DNA of 64,000 nucleotides, taken from Enchytraeus crypticus (taxonomy: Eukaryota > Annelida > Clitellata > Enchytraeida > Enchytraeidae). The translations under genes were made by a program, and so were the position numbers. The DNA lies in NCBI GenBank assembly GCA_905160935.1, contig CAJHZI010000688.1, positions 62,001-126,000 on the forward strand. The letters are read 5' to 3'. A model generated the notes under the pieces. The model ran no database searches, was not told where the DNA came from, and was given only the letters and a program-made list of their open reading frames with translations. Of this stretch, positions 44,874-59,500 are shown piece by piece. The stretch's first letter is position 1; every line of letters starts with the position of its first letter.

Positions 44874-47800
44874 TTTGACAGGCTGCAAATATAAGTTAGT
44901 TACCTTTAGCTATCACTTTAATCATAGTATGATTATATATCTATATTTATAAGTGTGCGCGGTTTATATTGTTAGTCTTCCCTATGATAAAATAAAGCAA
45001 TCAATTTTAAATTGGCATTAGAGTACCTGATCAAACAGCCAGTGACGAGAATATGAATACTAATACATTTTAACTAAGTTTTTAAGTACCTTCTAGTAGT
45101 TAAATTACTTAACTTATTTCATTTTAATCCAATTAGTTAAACTGTTTAGCCTTTACTACTCCTAAGCCGCTTAGATGTGTGTATATTAAGAAGCTCTCTG
45201 TTTCAAAATGTCTAAAAGTTAAAGGAACAATTAAGACTACGAATGTTAATAAATAACATAGTATTATACTTGCATTACTGTAGTAATTATCTTTAAGTCT
45301 AGTAGTTATTTATAAGGTTAGTTTTAAGTAGATAAATTTCTCTAGCTAACTAATTCGAGCTAGGCATCTAAACTTCGTGTGTAGCTAAACTTAAAGTATC
45401 CTTATCAGATTTATTTCTGCTGGTCGGTAAATAAGGCCATACAATTCAAGACTCGTCAGTCATATATGCTCTTCGGAGTCATACAATTAACGTTAAACGC
45501 AGTGTTACAATCTTCAGTAGAATCCAGTATTCATTATTTGTGCGTTCACTAATAATACCGCATTTCAAAACTTATTATTATATAACTGGCAGCATTCGGC
45601 ATTTCCTGCAAGTGAAATAGCGAACTAGTTTAATATATTTTAATTTAAGCAAAACTTTGATTAATGATTACACAGATCCTAGATGCAACTTGTGAGATTT
45701 ATATCTACTATCTACTATTTATATCTACAGAACCGTTTTCAAACATTCGGTCAGGGTTAAACTAAAACTATAAATATAATCTGTGTAATTAATAATTGCC
45801 AATAGTTGAATTTATGAACTCCAATCGCAAAGTCCAAGGTCAGAGATTCTATTTCTAACCGTTCCTATTTCACACTAACTTCATCTATATTACATATTTC
45901 CAAAAATATGCAACAAAAAACAGGAAATTGAAATAAGCGCGAAATTATGAAGTTTTACCTATAAAAGGAATATTCAGAAAAGATGAACATTGGTTCATAA
46001 CTGATTCTTTTCTGAGCATGATAAACCCCTATGTGTGAGACTGAATTTGTGCAGTGCTAGAACTTGAAAAGATTATTTCTGAATGGCAAACACGCTGCCA
46101 TGAAGAGACTAAATAAACATATATATCAGTCAGTCAAAATGCATACATGTAGTTTATTGTAATGTGAAGACGTTGCATGAAATGCTACATGCAATGAAAT
46201 TACATTCTAAAGCAATTTAAAACACAGTGCAAATGATTGAGGTAAAGCTGATAAAGCTAATATTGACGTCAATTTCCTCACTCGAAAGCGATATTAGTGA
46301 CGGGCAGGCCCAGGATTTGGGGATCACAAGTTCTCTCTATTGAATTCCAGCTCATCCTGCGTTTTCGAGCTTTGATTTATATTAGGTTTGGAACAATGGT
46401 CTGCTGTATATTTTGTATATTAGCTGTTTGGAAACTAGTAACGAATAAAATGCGTATGATTGGGTTCATTTTCCATTTTCCTTTCAAAAATATTTTATAA
46501 AATTTAATCTCTAAATCCTTCAGTAGAATTTTTAACTCTTTTGTAGCAATTAATTCTTCATTTTAGCTTATTTCCTGTATGGCTCCATATATCGGAAGGA
46601 ATTGCATAATATAACATAAAATAAACGGTAGAGCTGTGTGCTAATTATTTCAAGGCTAGACATGTGCACGAATTGAAAGAAGTTTGAACTTGACTCAATC
46701 TAAAAACAAATTAATTTGGTAACGGAATCTGACAGGTCAATGAATATTTTACGGTGGAAGGCTAATGGTATTTATATTACAATCACCTTAACTAGTTTTA
46801 GATATAATTACATTTATTTCTTAATATTTGTATGGTTATGCATAAAAATTATATGAAATGTATCCACTTTTAACGACAGCAGTTTATCTGAACGCAAACG
46901 TTAATGTTGAAGTCATATGATTGGTTCATTATTGTCTATTTCGTTAATTGAATGTCACATTCTAAATCGAACTTAGATTAATTGTATACAAGAGCACATT
47001 TCTTAAACAGTTAGAAGTTGAAAAATATTGAAAATATCCTATGAAATACACGGTTTCCCTCGACAACTGCCAATGGTCTTTAGAAGAAACTAGTGCAGAA
47101 ACACAAACGCTGACCACTTGAAGCTGGTGATCTTTGCAGTGTCTATGTCGCAGACAATTTGATGGATCAAACTAACTAAGACATGTAGAGATTTAGCCGT
47201 TCTCAGCGATTGGTGCATTTGGTTACTAGTGTCTTTGACTCCCAAATGTTCAATTAGCAATCACTGATCAGGCACTTGCAGTTTCAATAAGCTACTTATT
47301 TTATGCTTTGCTATGTTTCCACATACAGTATGTTGCCAAGTTATTCTATGCTATCCTATGCAATGTTTTGCCACTAGTATAGGCCCACCATTGACTTGCA
47401 TTGTGTGACAGATAATGTTATGCTATATTATAATAAACAGTTCCTAGGTATATTATACTGATTCAGACTTATCTAAATTTCGCAGTGCTAACTTAAGCTT
47501 TTTTACATGATATTATTCTATGATACTGCATGAAATGCTATGATATATTATGGTATTGCATGATAAGCTTTGATGTATTATGCAATGGAAACCGTTGGCC
47601 ACTGTCGTTACAAAAAGCATCCCACAACGAACTTTTTATTCAAAATCAGATGAAAGAAATGAACTCAATTGTATGAAAAAGTTATATAGAACAATAGGTC
47701 TACTTCGCTTTATTTGTTAATGAAGGCTAGTTCAGAACATTCGAATGGCATTTATTTACAAGTACATTTTAGAACGACTACAAAAAGACTACATGTTACA

Positions 47801-48960
47801 GTTTGTCTAACGCAACAGAAAGTATTAACACGACTAAATCTCGATTTAAATGAGCAAAAAACAAGGCAATAACTCTATGCTTTATATAAATAATTATCGA
47901 TAAAGGAACCAGCATCCAATATTCTGATAAAATGCATTTGAATAGCAAAATATTTCAAACTATCAAAACTGTCACAACTCTGTAATAAACTACGGCCGAG
48001 TCAATGTTATTAGCACCAGTGATGAGAATATAAACTTCAGTTGTATCCAGACAGAGAGACAGAGGATTCGTAGCTCAAAATCAAGAGTCATCCTTCACTA
48101 TCGCTTAATCTTATTTCTTAATCTTTCCACATTTATAAAAGAACGCACAGGCAACGAATCCGATCTTTAACTGAGCGATTTTAGTATACAATTAGAAGCT
48201 ATGAGTACATTTAATCCTAATAATTATAATATGTATCGTAATATTGGAGGCCATTTAGCGATATACAACAGTAGTGTACACATGACATACATGTATTCTT
48301 AACTTAATCATTATCTGAAGCTTTTACCCTCAAACACTCATTCCTACAAATTCACTGATTCATTGAACGTTAAAGTCTTGTGGCGAATTGCACATCCGAA
48401 ATATTACCTTGTTATGGACTTAAATGAAATTTGAACTCACGATCGCTTCAGCAAAAGTCTAGACACCTTTACCTAAGCGCATAGCCACTAAGAGTATACC
48501 ATGCTACAGAGATGTAGTGCATAAACTGTGATGGATGGCTCACTCGCAATTATACACGAGCATGCACATTCAATGGTAGAAGTCTACAAAATACGATTTC
48601 TTCAAATGTGAATCGATGGGTTGCGAAGAGAATACGTTTGCTCTTTGAATATACACTTCTTTAACGTAATTTAAATGGGCAGACAAATGCAGGCGAAGGA
48701 TCGAATCTCTCAATCCCTAGGGAATGTTATTATCACTGTGTACCACAAAACCTCAAATGAAATTCTAATGGCATAAAAGAAGTTAGGTAGGTATACTGTA
48801 ACCTCTGAAACGTGCAGGCTTTGAAAATTGTACATAGAATCGATATCAAGTATAAAGCAATAATAAAAATTTTCAATAAGATATATTGGGAAAAGCAAAA
48901 TAAATTGCTTCAATAAATCTTTGAGCAATTCTTAAAAAAGCTTCAAGTAAACAATCGACT
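44874..48960. other. Upstream region of SLC22-B
   Basis: Patchwise match to 29745-35760 of unit A without the later insertions. No independent gene seen. Confidence 0.45.
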
Positions 48961-48974
48961 TATAAACGACTAGA

Positions 48975-49275
48975 AAGCATGCTCAGGCACTGGGTTCAAA
49001 TGAAGGCTATGCTCAAACAAAGCATACTCAGGCACTGGTTTAAATGAAGGTTATGCACATACAAGGCACACTTAGACACTGGTTTAAATGAAGGCTATGC
49101 ACATACAAGGCACACTCAGACACTGGTTTAAATGAAGGCTATGATCATACAAGGCACATTCAGGCACTGGGTTCAAATGAAGTCTATGCATATACAAGGC
49201 ACAATCAGGCACTGGTTCAAACGAAGGCTATGCACATACAAGGCACATTCAGGCACTGGTTCAAAGGAAGACTAC
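48975..49275. repeat. 45-bp minisatellite, unit B
   Basis: Seven units, against about four in unit A. Similarity between the units ends here. Confidence 0.88.
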
Positions 49276-49280
49276 GCTTT

Positions 49281-50283
49281 TGAGGTCATGTATAAAACAA
49301 TAATTTAAGTAAAAACTGTAATTCGACAATTTCACGAATGCGGAATGCTATGATTCTTAAGAAATGCGCAACGTACTAATATACAAACGTAACTGTTAGA
49401 ATAAAAGCTCTAGATACAAAGTATATGCATGATAAAGCTAAGTTAACGTCTGTTTTAGTAGACCAAAGACATTGTAAAAGACGTCTAATTGTGATTCAAA
49501 CCTAGAGTTTCTTGCTTATTGAACGGTAATGGTTTGTCAGCAGATTAATCTACGTCGAATATCAAATTTGAATGCACATCAAATGTAGTAGAAAAATTTT
49601 AATGTCTCAACAGATTTATAATCCAAATAAGGTTCCAGACGTTTCACGCTAATTGCTGCCATATTTAGCAGATATTACAACTATTTCTACAATTAGACTT
49701 ATATCTCAATCGTCTATTAACGGTTTTATTTACATTTCGTAACATTTCGATAGCATTCAAATACGGCCTAAGTTCCACTAGCTAATACAACATTATTCAA
49801 CTTAAGACTCTAACTTTGAGCAATTTACAGCAGAAAACTTTGCACAAGCCCCCAAAAACATCATATTCTATCCTACAGTAACCTGCTCGTATCCTATCAT
49901 AAAAGCCCGGGTATAGGGTAAATGTCACGTATTCAAAAATTTCTGAGCATTATGCAATTGTACACATATATACCGGTTGAATTTAGCTGTTTCAAATATC
50001 TGTATATTTAAAAACTACTTCAGAAATTTCCAAAACATTCGTCTCCAAATGACTGATTTTAAATTATTTGTCTGAGAAGTTGCAAGTTTTGGATTCGACT
50101 TTGCGGTTTAAAACTTACCCACCTGTTTATATTCTCATAAAGTTCCGACGATGGATGAAAAGCTAACCAGAAGACTGGAGTATACGCATAAAGAGGCAAA
50201 CATATAATTAGAGCGGCGGTACAATAAACAAAGACAATTCAAATATTGAAGAGTGAACTACAAGATCCTGCCTTGCTGAACTA
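49281..50283. other. Between unit B and SLC22-C, nothing recognised
   Basis: AT-rich, no open frame of note. Contains the presumed 3' end of the SLC22-C transcript; the polyadenylation site was not assigned. Confidence 0.45.
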
Positions 50284-50532
50284 TTACGCAAGATTATGAG
50301 GCGCTTCACTGACATCGTTGTGCACTGGGGTTAGCTCGTGCTGACCTTCGTTTTGAGCCCTTTTCTTCCCCTTGTCCTGCAACTCGCCCTGAGGTTTGGA
50401 CCAGTTCTCGATGTCCTCTATGGTCTGAGGCAGAGGTCTGTTGTGGGTCTCTGGCAGGAGAATGACCAGCATACCAGAAAATATCGAAAGTCCTCCGAAC
50501 AGTGGGCCAGGTAGCCACGGGGCGTGGTCAGT
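50284..50532 (-). CDS. SLC22-C exon 10 (TM12, tail, stop)
   Basis: TDHAPWLPGPLFGG, LPETHNRPLPQTIEDIENW, then a charged tail unrelated in detail to A/B and TAA. Confidence 0.87.
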   Translation of the reverse strand, partial: TDHAPWLPGPLFGGLSIFSGMLVILLPETHNRPLPQTIEDIENWSKPQGELQDKGKKRAQNEGQHELTPVHNDVSEAPHNLA

Positions 50533-51437
50533 CTGTCAATCATGTAAAACAGCAATAATTGTATCAATGGGCGTGGTCAGTCTTTCAATCACGTAAAACA
50601 GCAGTAATTGTATCAATGACTTAACTGTCTGAGATTAATGAATTAATAATTAATAATTAATGTTTAATAATTGATTTTGTCAAAGATTTACACGTCTGTG
50701 CGTCTGTATCCACTAATAATGATGATGACATGGCGTTCATATAAAATATATCACTACAAACCACAATCATCACCACCACCATCATCATCAACATAACCAC
50801 CATCAGCATCGTCATCATCATCATCATCATCTTCCCTGGAATTAAGACGGGTACGGATAAAACGGGTAACGCACCACTAAAATCCGATTTACACAAAACG
50901 ATTTGTAAAACCATGTTTTGGAGAGAATGAGGCCCGAAACAGTGAAGATTCGTTGAAAGTAGGCCTACTCTGAGCAGAAACAACTACAATACAGATCTAC
51001 GGTAGCAGTCAATAACACATTTCATCAGGTCCACAAAAAAGCGAGCACTTAAATTTTGTTTATAAGATAAGAGAATGTCATAAAAAGCCCAGAATTAGTC
51101 AAATGGAATCTCTAATATTTTGAAATTATTGTCAATGGCTTGAAGGAAACCGCGTTAGTCCATCATTTAATTGCAATAAGATATAGTTGATAATTAGCTC
51201 AGCTTACGACATAAGGAGTATAAGTGGCCACAACGTTCCCGAGTCTTCCGAGCAGAGATGCTATCCCCATTGCTTGATTTCTGCGCGCACCAAAACAATT
51301 TAATATTTCATTTCAGTTCTATGTTTAAAAGCATATGCAAAGTATAAATATTTAGATAACTTTTTAGTAGTAGAACAATTTAATGAAAATCCTTGTTCGT
51401 AGCACTTACTTCGAAACCGTTCCAATCTCAATCTAAG

Positions 51438-51492
<55 letters not shown>

Positions 51493-51506
51493 TGTATATA
51501 TATATA

Positions 51507-51562
<56 letters not shown>

Positions 51563-53473
51563 GGTGCGCATTAAAAAAATATCCTCCTAGCACAATTGCG
51601 ATAGCTTAGGCAATTCTTAATATTTCGCCTTGAAATTTTAAGGTTCTCTTGTCGAGGAATTTAGCCACACGCTGACCAAATTTTGTAAAAATATTTTTAA
51701 GAGAACCGGAGTTATCCAAGTTTTGCGAAAAAATTGATTTTTTTTCATTTAACAAGCAACGTAAAGCGCCAATTAGAATCAGTTCCTTTTTGAAAATGTG
51801 CTGACCCTGAAAAGGGCCGTTAGATGATGACGCCTCTGATAATTGCTACATTGTATTACACTAATACTATTCTGCCTAAACTGATTGAAGACTGCAACAA
51901 GTTAAAGTCAAATGATTTAATTTTTCAACAGGACGGCGCGCCGGCTCACACTTCACGTCTTGCGCAATACTTTCCTGTACAATACAGGCCAGATTTCATA
52001 AAACTGGATGATTGGCCTCCTAATTCTCCAGATTTTAATCCACCTGATTCTTTGTCTGGAGACCCATGTTGGAAAAGTATCGTGCTTTCAAGACCAAACC
52101 CAGAAACACAATGAAATTAAAGGCTGTTCTTCAAGAGATCTGGAAAGACCTTCCACCGCAGTCCATTGACAGCGCAATTTTATCTGGAAGAAAAGACTTC
52201 TGGCCGGCATTAAAGCCCAGGGCGTTCATTTCGAGCATACATTGTAGCACAATATCAGAGTCGTCATCATCTAACAGCCTTTTTCAGGGTCAGCACATTT
52301 ACTAAAAGGAATTTATTCTAATTGGCGCTTTACGTTGCGTGTTAAATGAAAAAAATCATTTCTTTTCGCAAAACTTCGATAACTCCGGTTCCTTTAAAAC
52401 ATATTTTAACAAAATTTGGTCAGCTGGTGGCTAAATTCCTCCACAAGAGAACCTTAACATTTCAAGGCGAAATATTAAGAATTGGCTAAGCTATCGCAAT
52501 TGTGCTAGGAGGATATTTTTAATGCGCACCCTGTATATATACAGGGTGAGTAAAAAATGATTACATCTGCAAAAAGTTTGAATATCTCAGGCTACTGTTA
52601 ATATTTTACAATAAAACTTTTACCAATCAATAAAGGACTAATTTTTGATAGGATGGCCAATTTTCATCCATTTTGGTATATAGATTGGCCAGTTATGCAA
52701 GTTTCAGCAGAGCAACCCCCATTTTTACCTAGAAACGGCGTTTGCTACAACGTAAGGGTAGATTGCACTTCATTGGCGAGAAGGTAAAGGTGAACTCTCA
52801 GTATTATGTCAACACTTTGCTTCCGGAGCTGTTTGATGATTGCTATGCTCTTATACCATATGACTTCATCTTTCACCAGAATGGTGCTCCGGCTCATGCA
52901 TCTCGTCATGCACAGGAATTGATCAGCGAGAGAAACCCGGATTTCATAAGAAGAATGAATGGCCTCCAAATTCTGTCGATCTAAATCCTCTGAATTACTA
53001 TGCCTGGGGAACCATTCTGCATCTCTATCAGAAACACCAGCCGAAGCCTAAAAACAAGACAGAATTGCAGGAAGTGCTACAATCGATCTGGGAGAGCGTG
53101 CCCCAAGTTGGAATCAACAAGGCTGCCCTAGCGTTCCGAAAGCGTTGCAGTCCTGCGAAGCAGCTGAAGGAAAGCATATCGAATAGTCAGTAATGCTAGC
53201 AGATACAACTGGCTATTTCTGAACCACCACAACGATCCTTTACAGGGACAAAATGAAAATAAAATAAAATATTTATTCACATTACATTCAAAAATGGGGG
53301 TTGCTCTGCAGAAACTTGCATAATTGGCAAATCTATGTTCAAAAATGGATGGAAATGGGCCACCCCATCCGAAATTAGTCCTTTAGTAATTGGTAAAAGT
53401 TTTATTGGAAAATATTAACAATAGCCTGAGATAGTCAAATTTTTTGCAGGTGTAATCTTTTTTATTACTCACC

Positions 53474-53527
<54 letters not shown>

Positions 53528-56500
53528 TCTTGTGGCTAATTTCTGTCAAGCTATTTTAAAAGGTCTCTTCTCGTCGGGTTAGTTTAATATCTCAATGAAA
53601 TTGAATTAAATGCCGTACCAAAACGATTTTCTTTTTGAAGCGACATATAGTTGCTATTGCAGTATTTTGTAAGTATTTCTTTCTCACAATCATCGTGAAT
53701 CAGCTACCTTCTATCTGTTAGACTATATCAGGGGGTGGGACTTAGCGCACTCGGTTAAGTTACGCGCCAATAGAACGAAGTTTTAAGCTCCATCGCTCCA
53801 ATTTAGTACTTTGTGGGTGACCACCTTTGAAGACCGAGTGTTGACAGCTTTGAACAACGAATCCAGAAGTTGTTGGAAAAGCTATTCCTAAATCCGCGCC
53901 GGCTGTAATTGATGCGCCAACAAAAGGCAACGATTACTAATAACCATGGCGTGGAAGGAGAAAATAACGAAAACAACAAAAACAGCAACTAAGAAAGGAA
54001 ACAATGTAGCACGTAAGGTACGTGTGTAACTGTACGAACAAAACAAAACAAAACATCAGCATTAGAGCTGATCTTTAAACAAAGCTCATCTTAACCTAGT
54101 CGTGCATATCTCTAGAGACATCTCAAAGAAACAGATTTAATACGGGAACCAGATTATGGTTCTCGTATTTTATTTGCTTTACTCAAGAATACACCAACAG
54201 TAATTGCACGCTTCATAAGAGGCGAACAAGCTAGAACTGAGGCAGGTCAGGGGAAACCATCACAGAAGTCATATATTTTCAAGCTAAGGACCACATTGAG
54301 GAGCTGAATAGCAGAGCCTTTTTGATAAAGTTGCTCATTGATGAAAGCCTGAAAGATATGCTGTGCATGCATTATATGCCTTATGCCTGCCATTTGACAG
54401 AGCACAGGAGAGATAGAAATACGGCTTATATGTGTCTGCTTTTGTATCTGGATTCCATTGCAGATGAACACAACCTCCACAAGTATGGTAAAAGCAAAGC
54501 CCAACAGACGGACATATACTAGGGTCATATATCCGATGACGATATAAACCTATTGCTAATGTGCTGCAGATGTTAAGAACTCTACTTGTTCAGATGCTGC
54601 ATTATTTCCCCAAATCGAATCTCAAAATTATTCCAAATTTTCGAGAAAATAAGGAGTACCATAAATTTTAATACATAACTAAATAATAATATGGTAATAA
54701 CCAGCCTTTTGCATGCATTGCATTAATGGATATTAAAGTTAGTAACTTAGACATTAAATTCAATATTTCACTATTAGTACTAATCGTTGATTGGGAGTCA
54801 AATTAGATTTACTACTAGATAGATTTTTTTTAAAATTGATGCTGGATTTGATACCTCACCTAAGTGTAGTAGGAAATATCTCGGGAGCATAGAGGAAGAC
54901 GATACCAAAAGCTCCTGTTATACCAAACTTGCCTATCAGGTTGAACATCATTATCATCCACACCAGGCTTGTGCCGTTAGCTAAGCAAATCAAACGGTAT
55001 ATAGAAAGGTAAATTAGGTAATTTATTTGCGTCAAATTTAACTTAAGCTCCACTAGGAATATCATAGACTGAAGAATACAGAATTTAAATTTATCTCTTA
55101 AATAATATAGTCCAAAATCAAACACATATGCCGTTGTGCCTTTGCCTCTGGCAATACCTAAAAATATAAATTTCTAAATATAATTTTGTTGAATCTTTCA
55201 CTCTATATAGCATAAATGTGGTACTTCAAAGAAAGCTATAGTTGTTGTTAAATTGATAAACCTGTTGCATTTATGCCAAATTTTTCGTAGTTTTATGGTC
55301 AATTACCATGATCTTGAATAACTAACAATTTATTATTCGATTACTGCACCGAATCGATTTCACAGGCAAAGTCGCAAATTAATAAATTAAAATAACTGAA
55401 TTTAGTCGTTGATTAACAAATGCAGCGAGTAAGAACAAAAGTACAACTGACTAATAACGAAGAAAAAATTCATGAAAGCATACCATAGAAGCTGATATAA
55501 CAGCAAATATAAAACCTGTCTCTTTTGGTATAGCCTGTGTGAGAATAAGAGAAACGCCAGCCACACAATGGTACACTATTAGAGGATATCTTCTACCCCA
55601 TCTGTAAACATCGATATTTTTCTTCTAAGTGGCTTGTGACATAAACACGTAAGCTATTCTTCCGTTTGAAGGAAGAATGGAAGTAAAGAATTTTAGATGA
55701 AGACAGACTTAGGATGCTGGATAATTTTGTAACTTACTGATATGTTGATATGAAGAGAAAACAGAAGATAGAAATACATGGTGGAGTTATAAGCCATGGA
55801 CCTGCCAATAGGCAGTGTGCACTGAGAGAGAGAGTGTGAGAGATATATGTAGTGATTATCCACAATAGAAGACAATAGAGAAGTATCACAAGCCAAAAAT
55901 GACACAAGGCTAAAGCTAGGCTTACTTTATATTGGCCAGCAATGCAATTGTAATTGAACGTGAAAATATAAAGTTATTGAATATCAAAATAAATACACAG
56001 TAATACAATGTCGCAAAATGTGCTGCCTTGTATACCTTCTATAATCTATGACCTCTTCGTACGCGGCCTTGTATACCTTCCATAATCTATGACCTATTTA
56101 TACGCTGCCTTGTATACCTTCTATAATCTATGACCTCTTTATACGCGGCCTTGTATACCTTCTATAATCTATGACCTAATTATACGCGGCTTTGTATACT
56201 TCTATGATCTATGACATCTTTATACGGCCTGACAAAAATATACAAAGGTATTCAAATTGTTGGTATTATTAAATTGCAGGTCATACTTCTGCAGAATAAA
56301 GAATGAAGAAGTGTAGGCTGGAATCTCGATCAGAGCGATCAGAAAAGCGTTGACGTATCTATCACCAGCCAGTGTAGCCGTGCTGAGAGACAGGCCGTAG
56401 TACACCATCGATATCACCATCCTAAGCGTCAATTAATCAATCAGTCAATCAATCAAACAATCAACCAACCAATCAATCAGTCAATTAATCAATCAATAGA

Positions 56501-59500
56501 TCAATCAATCAGTCAGTCAATCAATCAATAGATCAATGTATCTGTCACCAGCCAGTGTAGCCGTGCTGAGAGACAGGCCGTAGTACACCATCGATATCAC
56601 CATCCTAAGCGTCAATTAATCAATCAGTCAATCAATCAAACAATCAACCAACCAATCAATCAGTCAATTAATCAATCAATAGATCAATCAATCAGTCAAT
56701 CAATCAATCAATAGATCAATGTATCTGTCACCAGCCAGTGTAGCTGTGCTCAGAGACAGGCCGTAGTACACCATCGATATCACCATCCTAAGCGTCAATT
56801 AATCAATCAGTCAATCAATCAAACAATCAACCAACCAATCAATCAGTCAATTAATCAATCAATAGATCAATCAATCAGTCAGTCAATCAATCAATAGATC
56901 AATGTATCTGTCACCAGCCAGTGTAGCCGTGCTGAGAGACAGGCCGTAGTACACCATCGATATCACCATCCTAAGGGTCAGTCAATCAATCAAACAATCA
57001 AACAATCTTTCAATCAATCAATCAATTAATCAATCCAACAATAAGTCAATAAATAGATAACTGAGAATAATTAATTCTATATATATATATAAACTATAAT
57101 AACGAAATAATAAATTAATCAATTTATTATTCCGCAGGAAGCTATGCATAGTTATGATCAGTTATATACAAAAGTACACTATAGGTGTCACCATCTTAAG
57201 CTTCAATCAATATTTTGATACTTGATACATCAATCAATATACATATGTAAATTGAACAATCATTTGATTATAATGAAATGGGCCTTCTCCACTATGAACT
57301 TCTTTTGATTAGGCAATGACTATGATCAAATCAGGATCTTTTGCAAAAATTTTCCAGTTTAACAAATAATATAATTTATTGATTCATTGATTGATTTAAG
57401 GCTAACCAAAGCACAGCCATGATGGTGGTGTAGAGCAGGAGTTTTTTATTCTTGACAACATGGAGTAAGGTGTAAACCTTAGCACCCCCTTGAGCCCCAT
57501 CACTATTCTTTTCTCCTCTTCTTCTAGGATCTAATCTGCGCAGTTTGTTCAAGAACCCGGTGGCACCATCATCGCCCTGCTCACTTCGGGGCAGAATTCT
57601 CTGCGGCATCTCGATCTTGTTAATACGAGCAGCATTCTGCAGAATTTTCTCCGCTTCTTCGTTGCGATCATTCGCTACCAGCCAAATCACTGATTCAGGC
57701 ATCAACCTGTTGAAAGTAGTACATGTGATTTTAATGTACATGCATAATATGCTGAAATATAGCGTAATCCTGTTATCTAAACTTAATTGAATTTTATTTG
57801 TATTAAGTGCTCAGGTACTGTGGTTATTTACATGTGTGGGTTTGTAACCAAGACCCTTGTATCACCAGCACGAATCTCTCAACCATTTATCCACCATAAC
57901 TCTCAGTGTGCCGCAGAAGTCATTTGCAGCCGCTCAGCCTGTTTGCTCAGCCACAATTTCTGCAAAGTCGCAATTTCTGAAAAACATTTCACTTCGATAC
58001 TGTCTCAGACAGCTGATCTAGAAAACAACTAAATACTCAAGCAGCAAGTGTACGCGAGGTATGTTTCTACGATATTCAGTGCATATTCAATGACAAATTT
58101 ACCATATTTATTTGTTGATTATTTTTTTAATTATTTTGCACATTTGCTGAATACCTACTACTAAAGAAATAATGTCTAGACAGTGAAAATAACCAAATTT
58201 TAAAACGATACATATGCCTCAAATGAACAACATTTTTATCAATAGACTATTCAATTTATTCAGTTCTAGTGCGCCTTCATTATGGAATTATTTATCCTTA
58301 AATTCCTGCACAAAATTGTTTTGTCTAAACTTAAATCTAATTCAATTCCTCCTTGGACTCATCGTCTTCCTTCAATTTTTATGGTTAATGGACTGCACTG
58401 CTGTCGACCTTTCTTTCTGTCTTTCTCTGCCCTTTCCTTTCCTCCATCTACGCGTTTGCTAGTGCGTTCAGATGCTGTTAAGCTGCTAATAGTTGTTTGT
58501 ACCGTTTGTAATGGTCCTGACATCGCGATAGGCTGAGGAACCGGACGTTAACCCTTCATTTCGTTGTATTTCATTGAAAAATCCCTTATCCAGCTTGCAA
58601 CATACACGCCGGCAATAGTAAGCAGGTAAATGTTAAGAAAATATAACAAAATAAAATAACAACAGGTATACTATAAATTAAAGTCAATTAATAATATTCA
58701 GTGTAAGCGGTCAAGGCATCAGTACAGAGATTTTCCGAATTTCCGGAAAGAATGTTCCTACCACAACATGGGTATGGTGAGAAGACCAAAGAGACTTATG
58801 AAGAGCTGAAAGTGATGCCAGTCAGAGATGAGGTAGGCAAACAACGGCAGAACGCACGAGGCTAGACCCCAAAAGTCCTCGATGATTATCCCGGCAAATG
58901 TTCTGTACTTAGCAGCGAACAGTTCACAGGCCAGCACAAAACCTGTTAGGATGATTCCCTAGAATAAGATATAAGATTCAACGTTAACTCTCAAATTATT
59001 GCGGTAAATGTCTATTTATTTAACCGCTAATGCAAAATTAATTTAATTTAAAAATTATTGAGGTAAATTTTGTTAACTCTCAAATTATTGCGGTAAATTT
59101 CTATTTATTTAGCCGCTAATGCAAAATTAAGTTAATTTAAAAGTTATTGAGGGCAATTTTGTATTAATTTAAACGCTAGTGCAAAATGAGATGAGCAAAA
59201 TGCATGCATGTGTTATCTGAATGATGAATATATGGTAATAAACATTTCACAGCCTCTTTTGAATGGATGACAAAAGACGAAATTCATAGATATCAGAAAG
59301 CAGAATTTCAAGAAAGCTTCATTTGATAATAATCGATCTGAAGAGTTACTGTATACCAATGCTCTTTATATGTTTTGTCATACGTGGGAGATATTTTTCT
59401 ATATGTTTATGAAATTGCTACAGCCTAAATTCAAACGAAACAAAATGTGAATAAGGAAATATTTAAAAGAGGAAACCGTTCTAAGGCATAAGAATATGAG

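Larger units (their letters stand above)
36062..49280. repeat. Segmental tandem duplication, unit B
   Basis: Partner of unit A, with the same order of 3' flank, SLC22 gene, 5' flank and 45-bp minisatellite. It begins immediately after a 5S-like SINE and ends near 49280, after which no similarity to unit A was noticed. Confidence 0.88.

Noticed and set aside
53731-53856. 5S rRNA gene or simple 5S pseudogene
   Set aside because: The 5' third is not 5S-like, and a second copy shares the same non-5S head, so it is a repeat family.
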